A DNA stretch of 38,929 bases from Ilumatobacteraceae bacterium (GCA_021298195.1 JAJTEQ010000011.1:1-38929), one strand, 5' to 3'. Positions 1-8,314 are shown, counted from the first letter of the stretch. Numbers and translations: made by a program. The notes: generated by a model not told the origin, from the letters alone.

Positions 1-174
1 GTCATGCACAGCCACACCCACACCGAGGCCTACCCCAGCCCCACCGACGTGGCCGCGGCACCCGACCCCGACTGGCACTACCTGATCGTCACGTTGAAGC
101 GCGAGACCACGGAGATGCGGACCTTCCGAATTCGCCAGGGTGCGATCGCCGAAATCGACCTCTGTGCCCTCTGA
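1..174 (+). CDS. M67-family JAMM metallopeptidase, C-terminal part (Mec-like)
   Basis: The reading frame enters from the left edge and stops at TGA 172-174, leaving 57 residues. The fragment starts VMHSHTH and carries the JAMM zinc signature H-x-H-x7-S-x2-D (fragment residues H3, H5, S13, D16); the catalytic glutamate would lie upstream of the window. In Mycobacterium, Mec is a JAMM peptidase that releases cysteine from the C terminus of the sulfur carrier CysO, and its gene lies next to cysO and cysM. Here cysM follows, which supports the Mec assignment. The rest of the protein cannot be judged. No cysO-like frame is seen between this gene and cysM. Confidence 0.8.
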   Translation, partial: VMHSHTHTEAYPSPTDVAAAPDPDWHYLIVTLKRETTEMRTFRIRQGAIAEIDLCAL

Positions 175-196
175 CCGGCGGTTTTCCGTGCACGTG

Positions 197-225
197 TTCC
201 CATTCGAACGGGGAATCATTACAAT
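197..225 (+). promoter_or_regulatory. Promoter candidate for cysM
   Basis: TTCCCA (197-202, 4 of 6 match to TTGACA) and TACAAT (220-225) are separated by 17 bp. A transcript starting near 232 would have a leader of about 47 nt before cysM. This is one of the few promoters in the window with both a -35 and a -10 and a true leader. Confidence 0.45.
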
Positions 226-278
226 CCTGAGCGTATTGGTAGGGAATTAGTCCCCACGTCGGCCGGTTGGAGGTGAGC

Positions 279-1229
279 ATGATCCCGCACGAAAGCGTCC
301 TCGACCTGATCGGGAACACGCCCTTGGTCGACGTCAGTCGTCTGTCGCCGAACCCGCGCGTGCGTCTGCTCGCCAAACTCGAGAGTCAGAACCCTTTCGG
401 TTCGGTGAAGGATCGCATCGCCAAGGCCATGATCGAGGACGCCGAGAAGAACGGTCGTCTCGTCCCCGGTCAGACCATCATCGAACCCTCGTCGGGCAAC
501 ACCGGCATCGCACTCGCCGCCATCGCGCAGATCAAGGGTTACCCCATCAAGATCCTCATGCCCACCAGCGTCTCCATCGAGCGTCGTCAGATGCTCGAGA
601 TCTTCGGCGCCGAGATCATCCTCACGCCGGGCGAAGAGGGCAGCAACGGTGCCGTGGCGCGGGCCATCGAGATGGCCAAAGCCAATCCGGAATGGTGCTT
701 CCTCTACCAATACGCGAACGACGCCAACCCACGGGCGCACTACGAGAACACCGGTCCCGAGATCCTGCGCGACTGCCCCGAGGTCACCCACTTCGTGGCG
801 GGCTTGGGCACCAGCGGCACCCTCATGGGCACGGGTCGCTTCCTGAAAGAGCACAAGCCCGACGTGAAGATCATCGCGGTCGAGCCTCCCTTGGGCGAGC
901 GCGTCGAGGGTCTGCGCAACCTGGACGAGGGGTACATTCCGCCGTTGTTCGACAACTGGCACGGTTTCGACATCCTCGATCGCAAGCGCGTGGTGCGCCC
1001 GCGCGAGTCCATCGAATGGACCCGTCGTATCGTGCGCGAATGCGGCATCTTCGCCGGCATCAGCACGGGCGCGGCGCTGGCCGGAGCGGCCAAGGTGGCC
1101 TCGGAGATCGAGGAAGGCACCATCGTGTTCATCGTGTGCGACGGTGGCTGGAAGTACCTCTCCACCGGGGCCTACACCGACGATCTCGACGAGGCCGAGG
1201 CCCGCGCCGAGAAGATCATCTATTTCTGA
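279..1229 (+). CDS. cysM: Cysteine synthase, CysM type (PLP fold type II)
   Basis: The 316-aa product belongs to the beta-family of PLP enzymes that make cysteine. The PLP lysine lies in NPFGSVKDR and the substrate loop is SSGNTG, both near the N terminus; GTSGTLMGTG holds the PLP phosphate. The C terminus (GGWKYLSTGAY) and the GLRNLDEGY segment resemble Mycobacterium CysM, where the arginine of the matching ALRN segment selects O-phosphoserine and thiocarboxylated CysO is the sulfur donor; that this enzyme works the same way is inferred. ATG 279 is chosen because GGAGG (269-273) sits 5 nt upstream; TTG 267 and GTG 273 are in frame but overlap that site. The upstream JAMM peptidase fits the CysO pathway, yet cysO is absent here. 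Confidence 0.9.
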   Translation: MIPHESVLDLIGNTPLVDVSRLSPNPRVRLLAKLESQNPFGSVKDRIAKAMIEDAEKNGRLVPGQTIIEPSSGNTGIALAAIAQIKGYPIKILMPTSVSIERRQMLEIFGAEIILTPGEEGSNGAVARAIEMAKANPEWCFLYQYANDANPRAHYENTGPEILRDCPEVTHFVAGLGTSGTLMGTGRFLKEHKPDVKIIAVEPPLGERVEGLRNLDEGYIPPLFDNWHGFDILDRKRVVRPRESIEWTRRIVRECGIFAGISTGAALAGAAKVASEIEEGTIVFIVCDGGWKYLSTGAYTDDLDEAEARAEKIIYF

Positions 1230-1241
1230 TCTTCCCTCACC

Positions 1242-1258
1242 GCGGAGATTTTCTCCGC
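1242..1258 (+). terminator. Stem-loop after cysM, terminator-like
   Basis: GCGGAGA (1242-1248) pairs perfectly with TCTCCGC (1252-1258) around a TTT loop, 12 nt after the cysM stop codon. No U-tract follows, so this would be the U-less type often proposed for actinobacteria, or only an RNA 3'-end stabiliser. It separates cysM from the nuclease-helicase operon. Confidence 0.4.
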
Positions 1259-1285
1259 ACGACTCCGCACGTTTCGGGGGCGGTC

Positions 1286-1291
1286 TACCGT
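1286..1291 (+). promoter_or_regulatory. -10 candidate for the nuclease-helicase operon
   Basis: TACCGT ends 10 nt before ATG 1302, giving a leader of only a few nucleotides. No convincing -35 is present. It follows the hairpin at 1242-1258 and is the only promoter-like element seen before the four-gene operon. Confidence 0.3.
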
Positions 1292-1301
1292 TCAGGTTGA
1301 T

Positions 1302-2390
1302 ATGAATCCCGTTCCGGTGCCCCTTCCCGCCAACCGGCGTGACACCCGTCGCCGTTTCGAGCAATGGGTCAAACATCCCGGCTGCGGTGCCAACCTCGTG
1401 TCGGCGGTGCACAACGTCAAGATGGGTGCGGTCGCGCGCCGCGAGAATCCCTCGGCTCCGAAAGAGGGTCAGTCCTCGTTCGCTCTGGCGCGTGGTCGCC
1501 GTTTCGAGGCGGGCTTGGTCGCCGACAACGGCGAGCGACTGCTGCGCGCCATGTCCGCACGGCAGATGTTCGACCGGCCAGATCCGCATTTCCTCGACTT
1601 TCGCATCTCCATCAACGGCGGTCCGTTGGCCGACATCGACGACGCCATCGCCCACACCGAGAAGTTCCTGCAGGTGTTGGCGAGGGATCGCTCGTTCGAA
1701 GGCGTCGTCTCCAGCGCCACGTTGCGTATTCCCAAGGGCGTCATGTTGCCCGAGGCCACCCTCATCATCGATGCGTTGGCCGTCACCATGGTCGACGGAC
1801 GTCCGACCATTTCGGTGGGGGAGATCAAGACCTACGCCGATCGAGGTGGACACACGTCGAAATCCGATCTGGCCCACGCCCGCGCGCAGATGGGTCTGTA
1901 CGTCCACGCACTGGCCTTGGTCCTCGAGCAATTGGACCTGGCCGATGACATCGTGTTGTCGTTGCAGGGATTCCTCGTTCTCACGCACCCCGGTTCCAAC
2001 AGTCCCGCGGTGCGAGTGGGTGAGGATCTGCGCTACCAGGCCGAGCGCGCTCGCAAGGGCTTCGAACTGATGGAGGCCGCGGCCAGCGAGATGTCGGACT
2101 TGGTGGGCGATGACGACGGCGAAGGGTCCACGAGCCTCTTCGACATGGTGTTGGCGGCGCCCACCTCGTTCGCTGACGCGTGTCTGTCGTTCTGCGAACG
2201 TGCACCGACCTGTTACGCCAAGGCCGTGGCGAATGGTGATGGTGCTGTATTGGGTGACGACGTCGATCGTTTCCTCAATGGTCTCTCCTTGCGCCGGGCC
2301 GACGAACTCTTGGGAGGCGCGAGGCCACGCAACGACGTCGAGCGCGATTTTCTGCGGCGCATGAAGAATCCGCTGGATGGTGTCTCATGA
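1302..2390 (+). CDS. Cas4/RecB-like PD-(D/E)XK nuclease with probable Fe-S cluster
   Basis: The product has 362 aa. Visible nuclease motifs, in order, are RGRRFE (64-69), an acidic residue after a hydrophobic strand (LIIDAL, D157), E-x-K (GEIKTY, E174 and K176) and Q-x3-Y (Q196, Y200). One N-terminal cysteine (C28) and a C-terminal triplet C294-x3-C298-x5-C304 match the arrangement that binds a 4Fe-4S cluster in Cas4, AddB and Dna2 nucleases. The expected role is single-strand DNA cleavage or end resection. It is the first gene of a coupled operon: its stop overlaps the next start in ATGA (2387-2390). No CRISPR array or cas1/cas2 is nearby, so a CRISPR role is not indicated. The family call rests on motifs only. 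Confidence 0.72.
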   Translation: MNPVPVPLPANRRDTRRRFEQWVKHPGCGANLVSAVHNVKMGAVARRENPSAPKEGQSSFALARGRRFEAGLVADNGERLLRAMSARQMFDRPDPHFLDFRISINGGPLADIDDAIAHTEKFLQVLARDRSFEGVVSSATLRIPKGVMLPEATLIIDALAVTMVDGRPTISVGEIKTYADRGGHTSKSDLAHARAQMGLYVHALALVLEQLDLADDIVLSLQGFLVLTHPGSNSPAVRVGEDLRYQAERARKGFELMEAAASEMSDLVGDDDGEGSTSLFDMVLAAPTSFADACLSFCERAPTCYAKAVANGDGAVLGDDVDRFLNGLSLRRADELLGGARPRNDVERDFLRRMKNPLDGVS

Positions 2391-3895
2391 CGAACGAGAT
2401 TCGCACCACCCGCCGTCTGAGGGCGTGGCACGAGGGGCGCCCGCTCCCTCGTGGCGAGAAGGTGAACGTTCACGTGGGCGACGACGACGAAGTTCTGTGT
2501 CTGTCGTTCGTTCGTATGGGAGGTGAATCGTTGCCGTGGGGGGTGGCCGTCGGACATCCGCACCAGGAGCCGCGCATCTTCACCGTCCCCGACCCGCGTG
2601 ACCGCGACATGGTGGCCGACATGATGGTCGAGGTTGGCAAGGTGCTACTGGAGCACTTCGGACATCCGTCGTTCGCCTCCGACGAGGACGAGGCGATGAC
2701 CATGTACGAGTTCCGGCAGATCTGGGTGCCCGGAGTGTCGCACCTCGAGTTGCTGCACTCGATCGCTTTCGCGTACGCCCGCACCGCGTGGGAGCGACCG
2801 GAGGTCGAAGTTCTGCGCGCTCTCGGCAATCTGGCCAATTGTCTGTTCGTGGAGGCTCAACGTCCGGGCCAGCAGACCGTCGTCGTGGCGCCTCACGCCC
2901 TGACGACGGCGTTCGATTTCCCCAGTTCGCCCGTGCGACAGGCCCATCTCGGGCACCTGCTGGCGTGGATGGGCCGGGAGAAGTCACGCGAGTCGCGCCT
3001 GCGCGCCGCCACCGAGGCCGAGAATTTGTCGGTCGCCACGACCCTCGACCCCGAGTTCGAACGCACTCGACTGGAATCCCTCGTCGAGCGTTGGAACGCA
3101 CCCCCGCGCGATCAGCGCACCGCCAAGGGCAAGCGGGTGGCGCGCGACATCGACAACGTCGTCGCTGAACAGTTGCGACATCGCCATGCACTGGTCGTTC
3201 GAACGATCGACGTCCTGCGTCGGGACACGCGCGGAGCGAACCCCGGACTCGCGGAGTTGGTGCGCATCGGCACCACGAAGTTCGCTCGACTGTGGTGGGA
3301 CCAGGTGGTGCGCGAGCGCTCGGCGAATCCCGACGAGCGCCCGTATTGGCCCGGTCTGCGCGGCGACAACAACGCTCGGCAAGCGGCTTTCGCCTACCAG
3401 CAGCGGGTGGCGTCGTCTCGCCAGGCGTTGCACTCCCTGGTGCACGGTGACCGCACGCTGCAGGAAGAGGAACTGCAACGTGGGCATGGTGTGCGCGCCA
3501 AAGTCGTCGCGGTCGAGGCGGGAGGCGCCCGATGGACACTCGTGTACGACTTTCCGAGTCTGCCCGACATCAAGGTGGGCGGGTCGATGGCGATTGCGGG
3601 TGCCCCCAAGATGCAGGTGAGGGTGATGGCGGTGTCGAATTCGGACCGCACCATCGTCGTGGCCCCGAACTGGTCGGCTCCCAAGAACTCCACCGGCCCA
3701 TTGGCCAAGCGCGCGGGAGATCCCACGTGGCGCGGACGCCAATTGATCCTGATCGAGGATTTTCCCGTCCATTTCACCGAGAGCTCGAGTTATCGGATTC
3801 TCGACAAGACCGAGAGTGGATTCGACATACTCGACCACTTCCGTCACTCCATCGCCACCGAGATCGTCGAGCCGATCGACGGGGGTGACGAATGA
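2387..3895 (+). CDS. Protein of unknown function in a nuclease-helicase operon
   Basis: The 502-aa product is not recognised. No Walker, nuclease or membrane motif is evident. The N-terminal half is mostly helical in character. A middle part is rich in charged residues (about 195-290, including the segment DPEFERTRLESLVERW). The last third alternates short hydrophobic strands with glycines (from about RAKVVAVEAGG to DRTIVVAPNW), which could be a small beta-barrel like the 1B barrel that precedes the helicase core of Upf1 and Dna2; this is a pattern-level guess. It overlaps the genes on both sides by ATGA (2387-2390 and 3892-3895), so translation is probably coupled and the product may act in a complex with the nuclease and helicase. 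Confidence 0.75.
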   Translation: MTNEIRTTRRLRAWHEGRPLPRGEKVNVHVGDDDEVLCLSFVRMGGESLPWGVAVGHPHQEPRIFTVPDPRDRDMVADMMVEVGKVLLEHFGHPSFASDEDEAMTMYEFRQIWVPGVSHLELLHSIAFAYARTAWERPEVEVLRALGNLANCLFVEAQRPGQQTVVVAPHALTTAFDFPSSPVRQAHLGHLLAWMGREKSRESRLRAATEAENLSVATTLDPEFERTRLESLVERWNAPPRDQRTAKGKRVARDIDNVVAEQLRHRHALVVRTIDVLRRDTRGANPGLAELVRIGTTKFARLWWDQVVRERSANPDERPYWPGLRGDNNARQAAFAYQQRVASSRQALHSLVHGDRTLQEEELQRGHGVRAKVVAVEAGGARWTLVYDFPSLPDIKVGGSMAIAGAPKMQVRVMAVSNSDRTIVVAPNWSAPKNSTGPLAKRAGDPTWRGRQLILIEDFPVHFTESSSYRILDKTESGFDILDHFRHSIATEIVEPIDGGDE

Positions 3896-5232
3896 GTTCC
3901 GTCGTCAAGGCACTGCGCGCCTTCGTCGCGGGTTCGGGTGCCATCGCGGTCGTCAAGGCTCCGCCGGGTTCGGGCAAGACGTTCACGTTGGTCGAATCGC
4001 TGGAGGCCGGCATGAAGTCCCACCGGCGCATCGTCATCGCGGCGCAGACCAACAACCAGGTCGACGAAATCTGTCAGCGCATCGCCGATCGTTACCCGGA
4101 GCGATCGGTCGTGCGGTTCTCCGGCTCCGGCTACCAGCGGCCAGCGGACATCGACGAGCGAGTGGTCTTCATCGACAAGAAGAACGCCATTCCCGACGGA
4201 CCGGTCGTCATGGTCGCCACGGTGGCGAAGTTGGCCTTGTCGAAGTTCGACGGCGACTTCGACATCCTCTTCGTCGACGAGGCATGGCAGATGGCGTGGG
4301 CCGATTTCCTGCCCGTGCGCCATGTGGCTGATCGATACGTTTTCATCGGTGATCCGGGCCAGATTCCGCCGACGGTGGCGATCGACGTCGACCGCTGGGA
4401 GTCCTCCGAACATCCACCCCATCAGGCGACCCCCACGTTGATCCTGGAGAATCCCTCCCTCGTTGGTTTGCGCACCGAGTTGCAATTGCCCACCTGTCGC
4501 CGCCTTCCCTACGACTCGGTTCGCTTGGTGAACGGCTTCTACGACTTCGAGTTCGACAGCGACGCCAAACCGGGGGAGCGATTCGTTCGCCCGACGAAGA
4601 AAGCCACGGCCGAGACTCCGGCCGCCGAGGGCGTGGACCGTGCCCTGGCGGCCATGTGGTCGACCTCGCGTCCGACGACCACCTCCATCATCCAGATGCC
4701 CACGCCCACGGGTGGACTCCCGGTGGGCACCGACATCGAGTTGGCCCGATTCACGGCCGCCGTCGTGGCGCGCCTGCTCGAACGTCGTTGTGAGGTGTCG
4801 ACGAAGGTCGACGAGAAGAACGCGCCTCGCCCCCTGCGGCCCGTCGACATCGGTGTGGTCTCCACGCACAATCTCATGAACACCGCGATTCAGAACGAGT
4901 TGCGCGCTCTCTCGCCCAAGTTCGCGTCCATTCGGGTCACCACGCCCGAGCGCTGGCAGGGTCTGGAGAAGCCGGTCATGGTGGCCGTGCATCCTTTGTC
5001 GGGCGTGATGTCACCGTCGGCATTCGATCTGGAGACCGGGCGTCTGTGCGTCATGGCGTCGCGTCACCAGTCGGCGTGTTTCTTCGTCACCCGGGATCAC
5101 GTGAGTGCCACGCTCGACGATCACTTGCCGCTCGCCGACCAGGCCCTCGGCTGCCACGACGCGGTGGGCAAGGGTCACGCACTTCACCGTGCATTTCTCG
5201 AGTATCACCGTGAAAGGAACCTCATTGTCTGA
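3892..5232 (+). CDS. SF1 helicase/ATPase, Upf1/Dna2-like
   Basis: The 446-aa product shows the ordered SF1 motifs: motif I APPGSGKT (23-30), Ia AAQTNNQ (50-56), II FVDEAW (127-132), III GDPGQIPP (153-160), IV LPTCRR (199-204), V PERWQGLEKP (352-361) and VI MASRHQSA (388-395). GDPxQxPP and a motif VI ending in an arginine are typical of the Upf1/Dna2 (SF1B) branch. The chain is close to a bare helicase core: the N-terminal domain and most of the 1B barrel of larger relatives are missing and may be supplied by the upstream gene. It is coupled to both neighbours, by ATGA at 3892 and an 8-nt overlap with the next gene. Translocation of 5'-3' polarity on DNA is expected from the family and is not shown by the sequence. 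Confidence 0.82.
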   Translation: MSSVVKALRAFVAGSGAIAVVKAPPGSGKTFTLVESLEAGMKSHRRIVIAAQTNNQVDEICQRIADRYPERSVVRFSGSGYQRPADIDERVVFIDKKNAIPDGPVVMVATVAKLALSKFDGDFDILFVDEAWQMAWADFLPVRHVADRYVFIGDPGQIPPTVAIDVDRWESSEHPPHQATPTLILENPSLVGLRTELQLPTCRRLPYDSVRLVNGFYDFEFDSDAKPGERFVRPTKKATAETPAAEGVDRALAAMWSTSRPTTTSIIQMPTPTGGLPVGTDIELARFTAAVVARLLERRCEVSTKVDEKNAPRPLRPVDIGVVSTHNLMNTAIQNELRALSPKFASIRVTTPERWQGLEKPVMVAVHPLSGVMSPSAFDLETGRLCVMASRHQSACFFVTRDHVSATLDDHLPLADQALGCHDAVGKGHALHRAFLEYHRERNLIV

Positions 5233-7144
5233 CGTCAAGATCCGAATTCCCGTCGGAGCCACCGGCGACGGTCGCTTCACCACCGACTGCGCGCATCGCG
5301 AGGTGAACAATCGCAACCGGGCGTACGACGATCTGCCCCGCACCGAACCGAGCGCGTTCGTGCAGTTACTGATGGAGAAGGGCTTCGAACACGAAGCCGA
5401 GGTCTTCGCGCGCTTGGAGAGCGCCCACGGAGTGACGCGCTTGCCCGCCATGAACGCGGACGATCTCGTGCGCGAGACCGCGTTGCTGATGCGTAAGGGC
5501 GCTCGTTTGATTCTTGCTGGTGGCTTGCCCACGTTGTCGGGACGTTCCGGCAAGCCCGACATCTTGATACGGGTCGAGCAACCCAGTCGCCACACGGCGT
5601 GGGGTTACGTGCCCGTCGACGTGAAGAGCCACCGTGGTTTCGACGGCAAGGCCAAAGCAAAGTCGTGGTCGATCGGATCGGTTGACGATCCGTTCCTCGA
5701 AGTGGCCGATGCCGTCGAGCAACCGGGTACTCCGGTGTTGAACGACTCGCTGCAGTTGGCGCACTACTGGGAAATGTTGGCCGAGCTCGGTTGGTCTCCG
5801 AGTGTCGATCCGGTCGGTGGCATCTTCGACGTCGATCTGAACCTGCTGTGGCGCCGACTCGATGAGCCGATGTGGCGACACGAGCACCCCGGAACCGGCG
5901 CCACCGAGTCGCGCAGTGCTCTCGACATCCTCGGCCTCGAATGGGAGTTTCGCTGGGAGGCCATCGCGCGCATGCTCGACGGCGACAATCCGATCACCGA
6001 GCCGATTCTTCACGGCAACTGTGCGACGTGCGTATGGAAGGACGTGTGCTACGACGAACTGGACACGGCCGAGCACATCTCGTTGATCGCCGGCGTCACG
6101 AAGGCCCACGTGAAGAAGCTCGCGTCCATCGGCGTTCGCACGCAGTCACAACTGGCGGCCCTCGACGTGAGCACGGCCTCGTTGATCGATCGCGCCTATT
6201 CGGTCAACGTGGACGTCGCAAAATACTGGTCGGCGGCCAGGGCCCACCCGAATCCGGACGACTCGGTGGCCAAGATCACGGGGAAAAGCAAGAAAGCCCG
6301 CGAGTTCTTCGAATCGGAGGGCCTGATCTCGGTCGCCGACGTGTCGACGCTCGATCCGCACTTGGCTTCGATGCCGTGGTTCGCCAACGTCACACGTCGT
6401 ATCGACTCGGCGCGCGTACGTCTGCACCCCGACGGACTGCCGCACCTTCCTCGCACCGAGTCGGTGCCCGTGGTCCCGCGGGCCGACGTCGAAATCGATG
6501 TCGACATGGAGAACTCCGACATCGTGTATTTGTGGGGGACCAACGCGACCGTTCGCGATGGTTTGCGCCCGCCGTCGACGGTGACGGTCGGATACCGCCC
6601 CTTCCACACGTTGGTCGGAGGGCACACCGACGAAGCCGAGGCGTTCATCGCGTTCTGGACGTGGATGCACGCGGTCATCGACGAGTGCACCCGACTCGGA
6701 TCGACCGTTCGGTTCTATTGCTACACCGATGCCGAGAACTCGCGCATGCACGAGATCGCCCGTCGCTGGCCCGACTTTCCGGGCATGCCCGACCATGAAG
6801 TCATCGACGCGTTCTGCGCCTCCGACACGTGGGTGGACTTGAAGAAGAACGTCGATGCGCTCATCTGGCCCGCGGATTCCTTGGGTCTGAAGAAGGTGGC
6901 TCCGCTGGCCGGTTTCTCGTGGCGCGACGAGGACGCCGGCGGTGACAACTCGATTCTGTGGTACGAGTTGGCGGTCACCTCGCACGACGAAGCGGAGCGT
7001 CGCGCGATGAGCGAGAAACTGCTGCGGTACAACGAGGACGACGTGTTGGCCACCAAGGTGTTGCGCGAGTGGCTGGACGACGGCCTCAACGGGCGCGGCC
7101 CGGTGTTCCGTAGCGTCGTGGATCTGGACCCGTTGTACGAATGA
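5225..7144 (+). CDS. TM0106-type RecB-like nuclease with C-terminal RNase H-like domain
   Basis: The 639-aa product appears to carry two nuclease sites. The first is PD-(D/E)XK: GKPDIL (D112), VDVKS (D132 and K134) and Q177-x3-Y181, with C22 plus C266-x2-C269-x5-C275 as probable Fe-S ligands. A helix-hairpin-helix-like stretch (about 284-325) follows. The second is DEDD/RNase H-like: DVDMEN (D427, E429), WVDLKK (D538) and YNEDDVLAT (Y602, D606). This order matches TM0106-family nucleases, which in other bacteria are often fused to a Dna2-like helicase; here the helicase is the preceding gene. TTG 5225 is chosen because AAGGA (5214-5218) lies 6 nt upstream and the gene then overlaps the helicase by 8 nt; in-frame GTG 5210 is an alternative. 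Confidence 0.78.
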   Translation: MSDVKIRIPVGATGDGRFTTDCAHREVNNRNRAYDDLPRTEPSAFVQLLMEKGFEHEAEVFARLESAHGVTRLPAMNADDLVRETALLMRKGARLILAGGLPTLSGRSGKPDILIRVEQPSRHTAWGYVPVDVKSHRGFDGKAKAKSWSIGSVDDPFLEVADAVEQPGTPVLNDSLQLAHYWEMLAELGWSPSVDPVGGIFDVDLNLLWRRLDEPMWRHEHPGTGATESRSALDILGLEWEFRWEAIARMLDGDNPITEPILHGNCATCVWKDVCYDELDTAEHISLIAGVTKAHVKKLASIGVRTQSQLAALDVSTASLIDRAYSVNVDVAKYWSAARAHPNPDDSVAKITGKSKKAREFFESEGLISVADVSTLDPHLASMPWFANVTRRIDSARVRLHPDGLPHLPRTESVPVVPRADVEIDVDMENSDIVYLWGTNATVRDGLRPPSTVTVGYRPFHTLVGGHTDEAEAFIAFWTWMHAVIDECTRLGSTVRFYCYTDAENSRMHEIARRWPDFPGMPDHEVIDAFCASDTWVDLKKNVDALIWPADSLGLKKVAPLAGFSWRDEDAGGDNSILWYELAVTSHDEAERRAMSEKLLRYNEDDVLATKVLREWLDDGLNGRGPVFRSVVDLDPLYE

Positions 7145-7156
7145 TCGCGGGGCCGT

Positions 7157-7990
7157 TCAGCGCCCCACCACCAGCGTCACGAGGCCGACCACCATGGTCG
7201 ACGACGCCACGACGCGGCGCACGCCGCTGCTCTCCTTCAGCACCTTCCAGCCGATGAAGGTGGCGAACACCACGCTGGATTCCCGCAGGGCGGTGACGTA
7301 TCCCACCGGCGCGCGCCGAACCGCCAGGAGCACCATCCAATAAGTGACCAGAGATGCCAGACCCGTGAGGGCGTACTGGCGCCACATGGACGGAAGGCTC
7401 GCTCTCATCTCGTTCCAACGTCGGCGCAGCATGCCGTGGGCGGTGGTGAAGAGGCCGCCGGTGACGAAAATGGACATCGCGTAGGCGCTACCCACGGTCG
7501 ATCGCGAACCCTTGCTGTCGATCACCGTGTACGCCCCGATCAACAGGCCGACCACCAACGCGGGCCACACGTGATCCCGATCCACGTGTCCGGCCAGCAA
7601 CACCAGGCCGCCCACCACGATGAGGATGCCGATCATCGAGACCGTGGTCAGATGGTCCGAGAGGAACAGCACACCCCCGATGGCGGCGAACAAGGCACCT
7701 CCACCACGGGCGATGGGATAGGTCACACTGAAGTCGGCGATGTCGTAGGTGCGCGCGAGGCGCCCGATGTAGAACGCGTGGACGATGCCACTCGCGGTGG
7801 CCCAACCCCACGCGCTCCATCCGAGGTCACCCGACGCCGTTGCCACCACGGCGTACGGAAGGCCGATCAACCCGCCGGCGGTGAAGAGGCCCCACAACGC
7901 CAGCCACCGATCTCCGGACTGTTTGATGCGCAGATTCCAGCCGGCATGTAGCACGGCGGCACCGAGCGCCAGAGCGGTGGCGACGAGCAC
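7157..7990 (-). CDS. EamA/DMT-family membrane transporter
   Basis: The 277-aa product is almost entirely hydrophobic helices, with two EamA-like halves (roughly 1-120 and 135-277). This is the drug/metabolite transporter fold; substrate unknown. Short arginine-rich loops such as GMLRRRWNEMR suggest cytoplasmic segments. GTG 7990 lies 6 nt after the stop of the Dabb gene on the same strand, so the two are probably cotranscribed; no clear ribosome binding site is seen. The 3' end converges on the nuclease operon with a 12-nt gap. Confidence 0.8.
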   Translation of the reverse strand: MLVATALALGAAVLHAGWNLRIKQSGDRWLALWGLFTAGGLIGLPYAVVATASGDLGWSAWGWATASGIVHAFYIGRLARTYDIADFSVTYPIARGGGALFAAIGGVLFLSDHLTTVSMIGILIVVGGLVLLAGHVDRDHVWPALVVGLLIGAYTVIDSKGSRSTVGSAYAMSIFVTGGLFTTAHGMLRRRWNEMRASLPSMWRQYALTGLASLVTYWMVLLAVRRAPVGYVTALRESSVVFATFIGWKVLKESSGVRRVVASSTMVVGLVTLVVGR

Positions 7991-7996
7991 GTCGGC

Positions 7997-8314
7997 TCAG
8001 GACCCGGCGGGAATCGGGAACTGGATGGAGGCGCGAGTGTCGATGTACGGCGCGGTGTATTTCTCGATGAAGATCTTGTGATCCGGATGGTCGCGATAGA
8101 CGAGGTAGTCCTCGACGCTGTCGAACTCGGCCGTCACCGCGAAGTCGTACGTGCCCGGGTTGACGCCGAGGTTCGCGCCGTAGTGATACGACCGGATCTG
8201 GGGAATCTTGGGTCGAAGTTCGGCCAAGGCCGCCGTCGTGCGCTCGGCATGACCGGCGGGGGTGTCGGATTTCCAGTTGAAGAGCACGATGTGGCGGATG
8301 CGATGTGCGGACAT
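7997..8314 (-). CDS. Dabb-family (stress-responsive alpha/beta barrel) protein
   Basis: The 105-aa product begins IRHIVLFNWK and contains the pattern of a Dabb ferredoxin-like domain (YDFAVTAEFDSVEDYLVYRDHP, then FIEKY). Such proteins form dimeric barrels; the biochemical role is usually unknown. ATG 8314 is preceded on its own strand by TAGATT and exactly 6 nt, so it is probably translated from a leaderless transcript. It is first in a two-gene unit with the EamA transporter and diverges from murI. Confidence 0.8.
   Translation of the reverse strand: MSAHRIRHIVLFNWKSDTPAGHAERTTAALAELRPKIPQIRSYHYGANLGVNPGTYDFAVTAEFDSVEDYLVYRDHPDHKIFIEKYTAPYIDTRASIQFPIPAGS

Noticed and set aside
219-1988. 589-aa open frame on the minus strand across cysM and the first nuclease gene
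   Set aside because: High GC makes long antisense frames common; composition is Gly/Asp/His/Arg-rich without domain motifs, and the plus-strand genes are clear.
1302-2390. Cas4-like gene as sign of a CRISPR system
   Set aside because: No repeat-spacer array and no cas1/cas2 in the window; the linked helicase and TM0106 nuclease suggest a different role.
5105-5224. Longer N terminus of the TM0106-type gene (start at 5105)
   Set aside because: The extra 40 residues overlap the end of the helicase gene in another frame; TTG 5225 has a ribosome binding site at the proper distance.
7149-7166. GGGGC/GCCCC hairpin between the TM0106-type gene and the transporter as a terminator
   Set aside because: Only 5 pairs with an 8-nt loop, no U-tract; could be chance in GC-rich DNA.
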